This document shows positions 43,566-54,220 of a stretch of 64,000 nucleotides of DNA, piece after piece. Below the pieces are notes generated by a model, which saw only the letters and a program-made list of their open reading frames with translations, made no database searches and was not told the DNA's origin. The stretch is from Actinostola sp. cb2023 (Eukaryota; Cnidaria; Anthozoa; Actiniaria; Actinostolidae), in the NCBI GenBank assembly GCA_033675265.1, contig JAUJYZ010000316.1, forward strand, positions 248,001-312,000. Reading direction: 5' to 3'. Positions within the stretch are counted from its first letter, which is position 1, and the number at the start of each line of letters is the position of its first letter. The translations under genes were made by a program, and so were the position numbers.

Positions 43566-43928
43566 AGTTGAATTAGTTGCAAAATGTAACTACGAACATT
43601 CATTCTTCATTGTATTTCAGCAAATGAGATATTTTAAAGTTCACTTATATGTTTGGGCTTCCTGTGCTTCAAATTGGCGACACGTGGCTTAAATTCTGTC
43701 TCGAGAGTGATAAAACATGAATTTATTTTGCTTGATAATATACATTTTCCTTTTCATCACGTTTAATCAAAAGCCAGTCTTGAATATTAGTACGTACAAC
43801 ACTGTAGAAAATAAGGGATAAGATTTATTCACAGTAGTATTTTAGTCCAACTTGAAACCCGAGTCGATGTGAGGTAAAATAAAGGATTTGCCGTCATCGT
43901 AGAATGAATTTTGACGGCATCAGTGTTG

Positions 43929-44309
43929 TGGCTATTCTCCAAGTGCCGGGCTATTATTGCAAAAATAGCATGATTGCCTTTTATCGTATATTCGATGTTC
44001 AGCCTTATGGATAGATCTGACAAAGAGGACTGTAGAGAGAAATATAGAAAAACCGAATGGACAACAGTCTGTTTTGAATGAGGGGTATAAAGTAGAGTCC
44101 GTAGGGAAACAAATTACAATACCTTCGTCATCACCTTTACCTTCGTCATCACTGGTATTGTCTTCACTCTTTTCTTTCAAGCAAAAAAACACATTACAAT
44201 CGAATTATATTTGTTTCATGTCATTGGAAATTGTAATCAGTTGTCACTATAATTACTAAATAATTAGACTAAGTTGACTAGTCGTTTCTAATAGAAAGTG
44301 AAGTGCTGC
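43929..44309 (-). pseudogene. Duplicated 5' end of gene B (empty-site copy)
   Basis: Tandem copy of the gene B first exons: acidic exon, short intron, and zinc-finger start IYDKRQSCYFCN. The copy stops within the finger near 43,930. It lacks the Mutator-like insertion. Similarity to the 43.3-43.56 kb copy ends at 44,309, where a retroelement begins. Confidence 0.6.
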
Positions 44310-44688
44310 GAAGATTTTCGAAGATTTTTGGGGTCTCCCTCCTCGCCCGTGATATAGCAAGACCCGTAGGGGTCAGGCTGGTTATCGATTGTCCCAGAGG
44401 GATCTCGTGCAACGTAGAAATGGCTACTTGAGTGCCAATAGACGTGCTTGATGAGTTGAACTGTTCCGTCAGACGTTTTGTGACCTCGTCAGCCACCCTT
44501 GCCACAATGGAGTCGATAGATGCTGGTAATATACCATCGAGGACCTGGTTTTCTGACCCAACGGTACTGACATCAGCTCTTGGCTCAGTGGATTCCCTGG
44601 ATTGTGTCCTTCGAGATCGAGATTTGGTGCAGGTCGACTTGACTTGTTCAGTAGTCTTGCAGAACGTTTTGGAAGCATAATTCTGCAA
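44310..44688 (-). pseudogene. Retroelement ORF1/gag-like fragment
   Basis: Ser/Arg-rich N-terminus followed by VARVADEVTKRLTEQFN. This resembles the start of gag-like ORFs of invertebrate retroelements, but no zinc knuckle or RT follows. It is read downstream of the SGNH fragment on the same strand. The assignment is weak. Confidence 0.3.
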
Positions 44689-44894
44689 TGAAACATAAAT
44701 AGGGCAGAATCTCAGGCCCCAAAAAGCTTAAGAAAGGCAACTCCAAAGGTTGCATGCAGAAATAAACCCACAAGCTAAGGCTGGGACAGCCCCTGTCAAG
44801 ACACCTAAATGTCGACGAAGTCAGCAAGCCCATATTGCCCTTATGCTCCGCACCAAATCGGTGACGGTGCTAATTACAGTAAACAATTCTAAAT

Positions 44895-45045
44895 ATACCT
44901 TGAGGGCGAAACCTCGAAGGTCATCACTAAACAGACCTTGAGGGCGAAACCTCGAAAATCATCAACATACCTTGAGGGCGAAACCTCAAAAGTTATACAG
45001 TGTATATAACATACCACATACCTTTAGGGCGAAACCTCAAAGGTT
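44895..45045. repeat. Four hairpin iterons CCTTGAGGGCGAAACCTC
   Basis: The word (C)CTTKAGGGCGAAACCTC recurs at about 44899, 44936, 44970 and 45020. Each copy can form a small stem-loop (CCTTGAGG with CCTCGAAGG). They lie between the SGNH and ORF1-like fragments, in untranslated sequence of that element. Confidence 0.6.
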
Positions 45046-45244
45046 ATAATTGAATATTTATAAGTGTAATAAAAAAATAATCCTAATTTCAAAGTCGCCG
45101 TAAAACCTAAATTATACCTCAAGTGTGAACCAAGGTCACAAACGATTCAAAGTTGAATTCAAAATCAAAGCTCCAAAATTACTAAAAATTTAGCGCAGAT
45201 ACGAGTTATCGAAGCAACAACAATCATAACAAAGGGAGTTAAGA

Positions 45245-45852
45245 ATCAACACGAACAATGGAATAAGGAGTAAGGTCAAAGCATGCTCAGGGCTCTGAGT
45301 ATGGCGCCACGATAACTCCTATATAATAAATACTGCCCTGCAGCATTAAGGTGAACGCCATCAGAGAGATAGAAGGGGTTGGAGGGACTAGAGAAAACGG
45401 AGTGAGTCCAAAAAAAACATTGGAAAAAGAAGAGAGGACAATGTCTAAATATTGCGTCAAAACCGAAGCACGCTGAAAGAACTGATGCGCGCCTACAAAG
45501 GAAATCCCACTTGGGATAACATGACGCACGCCGATAACTCGGACAGAAAACACTTCAAGAAGCAAACAAACTAGCTCTCAACGACCTCAGGACGTAGATT
45601 CCAGAGATCGTTGGTGCCTATCTCCAAGATAATGATATCCGTTGAAAGACGACTGACCACGTCAAGGTCATAAGTTCGTAGCTTCGAGACCGTGCGACCG
45701 CCAACTCCAAACAAACGAACCGAAGCGTGGCGTAAACTAAAATCGAGATTCGCCCGAGCGTCAAAACGGCACTCTAAGTCGCGCTTAAGTCTCTTAATGA
45801 CATAATGGCCTAAAACAAGTACTGAAGGAGTGCTGTTCGCCATATTAAGCAA
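45245..45852 (-). pseudogene. SGNH/GDSL hydrolase-like domain, retroelement-borne
   Basis: The frame begins NSTPSVLVLGHYVIKRL, the family block that normally has GHS. The nucleophile position is Tyr here. DIIILEIGTNDLW is the conserved GTND block. After a stop and frame changes near 45,567 and 45,415, the C-terminal block reads FYLSDGVHLNAAGQYLLY with the DxxH dyad. Such esterase domains are carried by several invertebrate retroelements. Loss of the catalytic Ser and the frameshifts mean no enzyme activity is expected. Confidence 0.6.
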
Positions 45853-46140
45853 GAAACCACGTTCTAGAACGAGGTGTGAAAACTTAGCACGACAAGAAAC
45901 TTACAAACTAAAAGTTAAAGAAACAGCGAACTGAACTAGTGAAATACGCGAGCTACGCGATATATGAAAATAACTCGTTCGCAAATCATAAAAGCTGAGA
46001 AAGATCTAGAAAAAAATACTAGAAATATCTTACCTTTATAGTAGTTCTTGAAGAAAAACACAATCAACCTCACTCAATGAAAAACTCGAGCGAATGACCA
46101 ACAGCTTCACGGGAGGTTACTAAGCCCCTAGGCAAGGGGG

Positions 46141-46145
46141 GTCTG
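46141..46145. repeat. 5-bp target duplication of the gypsy element (GTCTG)
   Basis: GTCTG precedes the LTR at 46146 and recurs at 50113-50117, after the other LTR. Confidence 0.85.
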
Positions 46146-46274
46146 TGTAGTAAAGTGAACCGAGATACGGTGGATTAAACAAACTTTAATCTGAAACCAA
46201 GTACGGTAACAAACATGGCCGCTCCGGGAAGCACGAGGGAAAACTGGCACGTGACTAGGGCCCAGGTTACTACA
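46146..46274 (-). repeat. 3' LTR of the gypsy element, 129 bp
   Basis: TGTAGTAAAG to GGTTACTACA, with TG...CA ends. Identical by eye over its whole length to 49984-50112. A purine-rich tract (AGGGTGGAGGGA on the minus strand) adjoins it. Confidence 0.9.
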
Positions 46275-46316
46275 TCCCTCCACCCTAGTTTAACAAAACG
46301 TAACAATAAACAAATG

Positions 46317-47440
46317 TCATTGGAAACGCTCTGGAGCTCTATGCTCCCTAATGGGGTAACGGCGTTCCAAAGAAGGACTCTTGGGAGTACTTCCAGACGG
46401 TGAGACGGGGGGAGCTGTGTCCTTAACTTCAAGCGGTAACTCCTCTGTCTCTGGGGAATCTTGGCGTGGTAGTAGCTGGTAGTGGTGGCGTCTCATGACA
46501 GTACCATCTTCAAGTTCTATCTTTTCTGACACTGGACCACTTTCTTCGATAATGATACCGGGTAGCCACTTTGGTTGTCCAGAATAATTACGAGCTAGGA
46601 CCTTGTCGTTCACTGCTAAGGGTCTGGCTCGAGCGTTCTTGTCGTGATGCTTGATTTGGTCGTCTTGGCTTTGTTGGACTTTTCTTTCTGTGTCTGGTTG
46701 AAGAAGATCTAAGTGTGATCTCAGACTTCGTCCCCATCGTAGTTGCGTTGGTGTCTCGCCGGTAGTAGTTTGAGGAGTATTACGGTAACTAAATAAGAAC
46801 CGAGACAGTTTTGTCTAGATGGTGCCATCCTGTTGCTTCTTCATACCATGTTTGAAGGTCTGTACCGCCCGTTCTACCAATCCGTTAGTCGCAGGGTGGT
46901 AGGGGGACGATGTGACATGTTTAATTCCATTCCTCTTGGTGAAGATCTTGAACTCTTCGCTGGTGAATACAGAACCGTTGTCAGATACAATCATCTCCGG
47001 TAGACCATGGGTGGAGAATGTCATTCTTAGTTTCTCAACGGTTGATTCTGTAGTAGCTGAATTGACGATGTGGATGTCTAACCACTTGGAATGTGCGTCG
47101 ATGATGAGGAGGAACATCTTCCCCATAAATGGTCCTGCGTAGTCAATGTGGACTCTTGACCAAGGTCTAGGAGGCCATTGCCACGGATGTAGAGGTGCTC
47201 TGACTGGGTTTTTCTGATGAGCTTGGCATACTTCACATCCTTTGGCTGTCTTTTCCAAAGCTTCGTCCAGTTTCGGCCACCACACATAGCTTCGCGCTAA
47301 GCTCTTCATTCTTGAGATCCCAAGATGATTTTCGTGTAGTACCTTCAGCATTTCTTCTCTCCCTTGCGAAGGGACTATGACTCGTGATCCCCATAGGGGA
47401 TCGTCCAGGTCTGTAGACCAAATCGTACTCATAAGCTGAG
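46317..47440 (-). pseudogene. Gypsy integrase, with premature stop
   Basis: The zinc-binding region (LHENHLGISRMK ... CEVCQAHQ) is followed by a core with Asp in HIDYAGPF, Asp in VSDNGSVF and Glu in NGLVERAVQ, i.e. an intact D,D-E triad. An in-frame TAG at about 46,815 follows QQDGTI. The same frame then continues into the C-terminal domain (VLARNYSGQPKWLPGII) and tail. The N-terminal side joins RNase H abruptly, with linker sequence missing. Confidence 0.8.
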
Positions 47441-49137
47441 AGTGTTAGGGCCCACCTTTGCACTCTGCCTAATGCCATTGGTGGAATAGCTTTATCCGAG
47501 CTCAACAAAACTAATAGCGGTTTGTGATCCGTGTAAATCTTGAAATGACGGCCATATAAGAACTGATGAAACTTCTTGACTGCGAAAACAACTGCTAGTG
47601 CCTCTTTGTCTAGTTGGGAGTAGTTCTTCTCCGCTGTGGATAGGGTTCTGGAAGCATAAGACACTGGTTTCTCAGAACCAACTTCCATGACTTGTGCCAG
47701 AACCGCACCAACTCCATAGGGAGAAGCGTCACAAGAGAGTACAAGCTCTTGGGTTTGGTCATAATGAACCAGCAGACGTGATGACTGCAGAAGGTCTTTG
47801 GCGGCTTGGAAAGCCTTTTCCTGTCCCTTTCCCCATTTCCAGGTGTGGTTTTGACGCAGCAGAACGTGTAAAGGTTCTAGCGTTGATGCTAGGTTTGGCA
47901 AGAACTTACCATAACAATTTATCATTCCCAGGAATGACTTCAATTCTGAGACATTCTTAGGCGTTGGCGCGTCCTTGACGGCTTTTACTTTGGCTTCAAC
48001 AGGGTGAAATCCTTCGGCGTCTACTCGATAACCAAGGCATTCCAGCGATGCTTTCATGAAGTTACATTTCTTGGTTTTAAGTCGTAGACCAGCTTCTGAT
48101 AAGCGTTTGAGAGTTTCATTGATGTTTCTCAGGTGCTCTTCTTCTGTGCGTCCAGTAATGAGAATGTTATCTAGAAACACTCCTACGCATGGAATACCCT
48201 GCAGAAGGGTCTCCATAGTCCTCTGGAAAATTCCCGGTGTCGATGAAACACCATATGGTAGACGATTATATCTGTATAGGCCTTGGTGTGTATTGATCGT
48301 CACATTCTGCTTGGAGTCGTCGTCCAGTAACATCTGCTCATAGGCATGACTTAGATCAAGCTCTGTAAAGGTTTTACCCCCCGCTAGCTTTGTGTAGAGG
48401 TCATCGATCTTGGGAATAGGATAGGCATCTAATGTTGAGACCTTGTTGACCGTGAGCTTATAATCGCCACAGAGTCTAATTGTACCGTCAGACTTGACAA
48501 CAGGGACGATGGGCGTGGCCCAATCGGAGTACTGTACAGGTTCAATGGTACCTTCTTTTTGCAGCCTCTCCAGCTCTTGTTCAATCTTCTCTCGCAGTGT
48601 ATATGGTACTGGTCTCGCTCTGTAGAATTCTGGTTTAGTGCCTGGGTCTACGTGAATTCTCGCCTTCTTTCCCTTCAAGGTACCAAGTCCCTCTTCAAAC
48701 AACTGGGGGTAGCTGTTGACGACGTCTTGTGATATTGTTTTAATTGTGGGCCAATCGAGCTGTATTTTCTCTAACCAGTCTCGACCAAGGAGGGCGGGGC
48801 CTTTTCCTTCTACTACATGTAAGGGTAACTTGACGTTTTGCTTTCCATAAGCGACCGACACTTCAATAATTCCCTTTGGGTTAATCTTCTCTCCTGTGTA
48901 GGTTTGTAGTACCATGTTAGTGTTCTGCAAGGGGGATCGGTCTTCCCCTCCCCACAAGGTTTCATATGTTTTGGCATTGATAATCGATAGCGAGGCTCCT
49001 GTGTCTAGCTCCATTTGCAAATCTTTACCATTTAATTCAATGTTCACCTGATATGGTGGAGAGCGACTACTTCTGACTGTGTAAAAAGTGTACGGTCCTG
49101 CATCTTCTTCGTCGGAGTTCCCAACCTCTCCCTGCAT
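47233..49137 (-). pseudogene. Gypsy protease-RT-RNase H
   Basis: Protease: LDTGASLSII near residue 44. RT: LPYGVSSTPGIFQRTM, and the active-site motif reads VFLDNILITG, so the second Asp of the YxDD box is Asn. RNase H: LSCDASPYGVGAVL, DKEALAVVFAVKKFHQFLYG and TDHKPL. After LVYRPG the frame leaves the expected path and overlaps the integrase in another frame. This is consistent with a deletion of the RNase H-integrase linker. The RT active-site change should abolish polymerase activity in this copy. Confidence 0.85.
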
Positions 49138-49922
49138 GCGATGGGTACCCTGTGGTTTATGCGGCTGTGTTTTGCTGGCATCTCCCTTACTTCGACATGC
49201 ACGGGAGAGACGTGGCCCTGCTTACCACAAGCATAACACTTAGCATTCTTATGATAACATACGTTAGAGTCGTGCGGCCCATTACAATGATAGCATGGCT
49301 TATTATTATTGGATGCGGGCTTCCTGTGGTTTATGGGCTTGCTTTCAAACTTGTTTACATTTGGACATATTTCACTTTTTAAACCCTTGTGTAAATCTAC
49401 TGCGTCCTTTTCAGCCGTTTCTATCGCTAATGCCAACTGTAGTGCTCTCTTAAGACTTAATTTGGGCTCCGCCAGAAGTCGTTTCTGGATTTTGTCGTTG
49501 TTTGTACCACAAACTAATCGATCACGCAGCATTTCTTCCAGTGTTGGACCAAAATCACAGTATTCTGATAGACTCCTAAGTTCTGCTAGGAATGTAGAAA
49601 TGGACTCACCATTTTCCTGAGTGTGAGTGTTGAATCTGAAGCGTTGAACGATGACAGACGGTTGGGGTTTGTAGAATTCTTGCAATCGCTTCGTAAGGTC
49701 TTCATAACTTTTATCTTTCGGTTGATCAGGAGTGAACAAATTCCTGATAAGCTTGTATGTTTTGGCTCCGACAGTAGCCAAAAAAATGGACTTCTGCTTG
49801 TCTTCACTCTTGATATCATTCGCTTCGAAATAGTGGTTTAATCTTTCCACGTAGATTCCCCAGTCTTCTGTCTCTTGATACTCGTCGATTTTCCCGTACG
49901 TCGCCATGGCATGTGCACTCAA
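49044..49922 (-). pseudogene. Gypsy gag with disrupted second zinc knuckle
   Basis: Capsid-like helical region up to about residue 190, including VQRFRFNTHTQENGESISTF. It is followed by knuckles CYHCNGPHDSNVC and CYACGKQGHVS. In the second knuckle the frame changes before the last Cys. The pol frame continues as RACRSKG. A 2-bp TC repeat expansion at about 49,213 accounts for it. Gag and pol were therefore probably one frame originally. Programmed frameshifting is a less likely alternative, because the knuckle would be altered. Confidence 0.75.
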
Positions 49923-49983
49923 AGGCTTTGAAGACGCTTTTTCATGAAGTTAGGGTTGAAATTAGAATTTACCTCGTCGCCAA

Positions 49984-50112
49984 TGTAGTAAAGTGAACCG
50001 AGATACGGTGGATTAAACAAACTTTAATCTGAAACCAAGTACGGTAACAAACATGGCCGCTCCGGGAAGCACGAGGGAAAACTGGCACGTGACTAGGGCC
50101 CAGGTTACTACA
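49984..50112 (-). repeat. 5' LTR of the gypsy element, 129 bp
   Basis: Identical to the 3' LTR. Flanked by GTCTG (50113-50117). Confidence 0.9.
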
Positions 50113-50117
50113 GTCTG

Positions 50118-51630
50118 ATAGATTGAATCCCAACCACCCCTTCTCACATGTCCAGCTTATATTACGTAATCATTGTAATTACACAGGAATACCAAAACCC
50201 AATGAGTAAACATGAAAATTATATTCGCATGCAAATAATCCATTTGTGGAAGGATAGCAAACTCTTGCTCCAGTACAGGTGGAATCAGGTCAAAACGTTT
50301 CTTTGCTGGGTAAATGCTGTTCATGCAAATACGAACCGCAACCAACACATTCATCCAAAATGCAGAATGTAGTTTTTTTCCCACAATTTCTGCTCTCCCT
50401 GTCATGGTGCTCGTTCTTGGTATCCAAGCAACATGCAAAGCTCGTAAAACAGGAATCGGAACATGATTTTGAACTCTTGTAGTTTCCTTTACCATACACA
50501 GATGCTTAGCTTTTGCATCTGTTCACAGAGGTTATCCAGGTTTTCTTCATTTAATATTTTTTCTTCGGAGATAAGAAATTATATATCATTTCCTAATCAT
50601 GGAACAAAGGTAGCTGCACATTCTTCAGAATATCCATTACATCAAGATGTTTCTTGTTTTCACCAATGTAGACCTTAACCTGGGAAAATTAACAAATGCG
50701 CAATCTAATCAATGAAAATATAAAAGTACAGATTTTGTAAGAATAGCACCCACACCCACATCAATTTCATGTAAAGAACATTTTATTGAAATGGAATACT
50801 GCTATACCTTGGACAAACGGGGCCAAAAGTGGTGACTAGCGGTTGATAAAATGTTGCTCGAACTGTTGAACTAGTGAAATATATTCACATTCTCTTTGGT
50901 CTTTGGCGGATATACGATATGCTTACATTAGCTCAGGAAAGAAATGAGCGAAAGAGAGTGAAGACTCGAAATGTTCACAGCAATTAACAGTGAACATTTG
51001 GCGAGATTGTCTACCAGAGATGGCCGAAATCGTGCTAGAAATCCCGGATAGAAAATAAACGAATAGCTGGTCATCCACACGTCTCTTTGTTCTACGAAAG
51101 AGAACCACAAGCTTAAATTTATAGTATTTATCGGAGTGGAGGCCGTAAAAGTTACATGGCTACGATCGATGGTAAAGTACCTATACTTTTCATCGACAGT
51201 TTCAAAGCTGTACTAAAACCTTTATACTATGCATCATCAATATACTCCATTATGTTCTTAAGTACAGTACAACAAAATGAAGACTGCCGTTTGATGAAAC
51301 AAGATGAAAAAGAAGATGCGTATCAAACGAAATCAACTATATTTTTATCGCTCATCAGAAGTCCACACCTACATAACTAACAGGTCGCCATTTTGCAAAT
51401 GAAACACAGGAAGCCCAAACACATAAGTGAACCGAAGATAATTTGAATGCGTTTTGCTTGTTGTGGACAGCTATCATATGCCACCGTTTAGTATAATTAT
51501 TGCTTCTTTACTATTAGTATAATTCAAATAAATCAATAGACCGTTTCCGAGTTCCGTTTATCTCTGTTTCAAAACAGGTCTACATGCAAATAATTTTTCA
51601 TTTTTCATGTAAATAAAACTCTTCGGCAAG
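50118..51630. other. Unidentified; Cys-rich ORFs on minus strand
   Basis: Minus-strand frames at 50157-50499 include a cysteine-rich stretch (SKSCSDSCFTSFACC and FCILDECVGCGSYLHEQH). It may be an exon of an unknown element. Near 51,392-51,425, GAAACACAGGAAGCCCAAAC is the inverse of 43,640-43,672. No family is assigned. Confidence 0.4.
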
Positions 51631-51631
51631 G

Positions 51632-52045
51632 ATGAGGTTGGGCTTAGGTGCTCTGATGCCACCACGAGGGACGCGCCTGTCCCCGGCGGCATAGGAGGTC
51701 ACTATGGTAACCATCTACGGTCCACCACCTAGCACCTGTCACACTGACAGCAGTCAGGAGTTTTATACTTACCTATAATAACACCAGCTAACAGCTGACC
51801 ATTTAGCCACATGCAAGGATCGCGTGCTGATCCATAATAAACTGCAATGCAGGCACCCTGCAGCAACAAGCTAATGCTGGCCAGCACGCCTTGATTTTAA
51901 CTTTGCCTAAATTACATTTAGCCACACTTAACTCATCCGTAAGGATGAGGTTGGGCTTAGGTGCTCTGATGCCACCACAAGGGACTCGCGTGTCCCCGGC
52001 GGCATAGGAGGTCACCATGGTAACCATCCACGGTCCACCACCAAT
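51632..52045. repeat. Direct repeat at the DIRS end
   Basis: An about 105-bp unit (GGATGAGGTTGGGCTTAGGT to CGGTCCACCACC) occurs at 51632-51735 and 51942-52045. Position downstream of the recombinase ORF fits the split or complementary terminal repeats of DIRS elements. Confidence 0.65.
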
Positions 52046-52163
52046 AAGGTGCTTGGAAGAGGAGGGACCGTGAAGGGGAACCATGGTACCTCCCGTCCAA
52101 ACCACCCAAGCACCAACCTGTAGCCAAGGCTAACAATTATATACATACCAGAAGCCCAATGTG

Positions 52164-52570
52164 TCATGCCAGGAGTTGCGATACGTCAGCCAGTGCCTCT
52201 GATGGCGTATGAATGTAGAGCTGATAGACATTGCTAGCCCAGCGTCCTAACGACTGTATAAGGTGATCAGGTACACTATTCCTGGCAGCAACTGTGGCCG
52301 CACCAATCCTTGAGAAATTGCCTGGGATACCCGCACCTTTGATAATACTGCGCAGCCAAGACGTCAGTAATGAATGAGAGAGGGGTAGGCCATATTGACG
52401 AATAAACAGAGGGCCAGGGGAATTGCCCCGGCGTGCCAAATAGTCTAGGGTTGCCTCCACAGCACAAAGGGTGGTACTGTTCCGACCAATGTGCACAAAG
52501 CAACCTTGACGAAATGGATCAGTTTTAGACGCCTTGATACGAATCCTTAGACGGGTTGCAGAGTGGGTTG
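52164..52570 (-). pseudogene. DIRS tyrosine recombinase, C-terminal part
   Basis: Reads RLRIRIKASKTDPFRQG, then GPLFIRQYGLPLS, FSRIGAATVAARNSVPDHLI, LGRWASNVYQLYI. This is the DIRS-type recombinase catalytic region, with the Tyr in YQLYI. The expected SHSF before RIGAA is missing, so the box II His is lost. The N-terminal part and the RNase H-recombinase linker are absent. It lies next to the Mutator-like insertion, at a junction that was already deleted. Confidence 0.75.
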
Positions 52571-52579
52571 GCCATGGGC

Positions 52580-53062
52580 TAGCCTGCGAATACAGCCGCT
52601 TTTTTCGCTCGCCATAGGGGTCTCCAGAAAGAAGCGTCTGCGTTGTGAGGCCAACATTCCTGTACTGTGACGTCATTTTTGACCCGATTCTGGTCAAAGA
52701 AGCTGATTGGTCAGCTTGCTGGTAATCGCATTATTTCTGTTATTTACATCAATTAAACTCACCGAAACCAGAACGACCAGAACAAAATATTACAATGTCG
52801 AACCGCGGGCAACTGTATCGGACTTATCATGTGCACAGATGAATAAAATCATGTTCTACAATAATTATGATTGCCGAATCAACAAACGCAGGCCGTTTGG
52901 AAGTAGTGTTCACAACATGAGCGGCTGTGTTGTATCAGATTTACAACACGAGCTGTCATGACCTCAGAGGTCACAGTACAGGAATGTTGGCCTCACAACG
53001 CAGACGCTTCTTTCGGGAGACCCCTATGGCGAGCGAAGAAAAGCGGCTGTATTGGCAGGCTA
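52580..53062. mobile_element. Mutator-like MITE in the DIRS relic, 483 bp
   Basis: Ends TAGCCTGCGAATACAGCCGC and the complement of TAGCCTGCCAATACAGCCGC, about 100 bp each. The 9-bp duplication GCCATGGGC lies at 52571-52579 and 53063-53071. There is no coding content inside. The first 8-9 bp match the ends of the element at 57562. Confidence 0.85.
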
Positions 53063-53071
53063 GCCATGGGC

Positions 53072-54220
53072 GTAAGTTGTCGGAACTCCTGCCAATTGAA
53101 CGAGAAAGAGCATCAGCCACATAATTCTGGATACTGGGAATATGCTGAGCTGATGAGAGGAGATGACGAACAAGATGCATAATGCATGGGACTCTAGAAG
53201 TCCTCGAGTTCAGAATCGCAACAATGGCTTCGTTGTCAGATCGAAAAAGCACATGCAACTTAATCCATTTAGCCCCCCATAGATATGTAGCGATCACGAT
53301 GGGAAATAGCTCTTTGTAGGCAATGGACATGTCTTTCTGAGGCTCAGACCAAATGCCATTAAACCATTCAAGACCATCGAATGCGCCATACCCAATGGAT
53401 CCTGCAGCATCCGCTGTGACTTCTATGTCTGTTGAGAGGGACAAACCTGGGAAGAGCCAGAACGGGACACCATGCCAATGAGTTAAAAACGTATGCCACC
53501 ATATCTCCTTGTTCACGTGAATGGGGTGGTGGTCCTTATTGCGGAAGCAGCAGAGAAGATCGATTATGCATCTAATAAAGGACCTGTCTGGCCAAACCAC
53601 TTTAGCTGCATGGTGGAAATGACCAATGAGCAACTCCAATTGATGTCGATTACACCAGCGTCGTGGCACCCACGACTGAATAAGGGATTTTGAAGTGATC
53701 AGTTTGTCCTCGGAGAGACGAGCAGGAAGGTCCTCTAAATTAAGAAGAATACCAAGTACCACTAGAGAGATTGCTGGCCCCTCGTATTTCTTTGGGTGCA
53801 GGGGAAGACCTAACTTGTTGCAGACTGTGAGAGATGTGGCTTGAGCACAGACGGAACTGTCAGGTGGACCTGCCAAAATGAAATCGTCCAAATAATGAAC
53901 GATATCTGATACACTGTGATTATTTCTCAGGATCCATTCCACCATGGTTGCCACAGAATTTAAGAAGTAAGGAGCAGACCTGAGTCCAAATGGTAGAACA
54001 AGGTCAACAAAACATTTTCCCCGACATTGAAGACCAAGGAGTCGACGATCTTCAGGGTGAACTGGAATGTTGCGGTACGCTGCTTCTACATCAAACTTAG
54101 CCAAGAGGGCCCCTTATTCATGCTTCGCGACCATACTTATTATCTGATCGAGTCTAATGTACTGAAGCATGAACTCCTCCGGATCGATGCCATCAGTCTC
54201 GGTCTTCGGTTCTAGTTAAC
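53072..54220 (-). pseudogene. DIRS reverse transcriptase-RNase H
   Basis: The frame reads DPEEFMLQYIRLDQII before an in-frame TAA at 54116-54114, then AKFDVEAAYRNIPVHPEDRR, LPFGLRSAPYFLNS, the active site VHYLDDFILAG, LLIGHFHHAAKVVWP, and RNase H-like DIEVTADAAGSIGYGAFD, ending VADALSR. These are the conserved blocks of DIRS-type elements. A 1-bp deletion after VADALSR shifts the frame (original reading FNWQEFRQL), so the readable peptide becomes meaningless there. 5' truncated at about 54,220. Confidence 0.85.

Larger units (their letters stand above)
46146..50112 (-). mobile_element. Ty3/gypsy LTR retrotransposon, 3,967 bp
   Basis: Two identical 129-bp LTRs, a 5-bp target duplication GTCTG, a purine tract before the 3' LTR, and TGGCGACGAGG just inside the 5' LTR as a likely primer-binding site. 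Order on the minus strand is gag, protease, RT, RNase H, integrase. Identical LTRs mean a recent insertion. The coding region has several lesions, listed under the genes. Confidence 0.9.

Noticed and set aside
49205..49220. Programmed gag-pol frameshift in the gypsy element
   Set aside because: The shift would fall inside the second zinc knuckle and alter its spacing. A TC dinucleotide expansion is simpler.
47694..49841. Plus-strand ORFs opposite gypsy gag-pol
   Set aside because: Antisense of conserved retroelement coding sequence.
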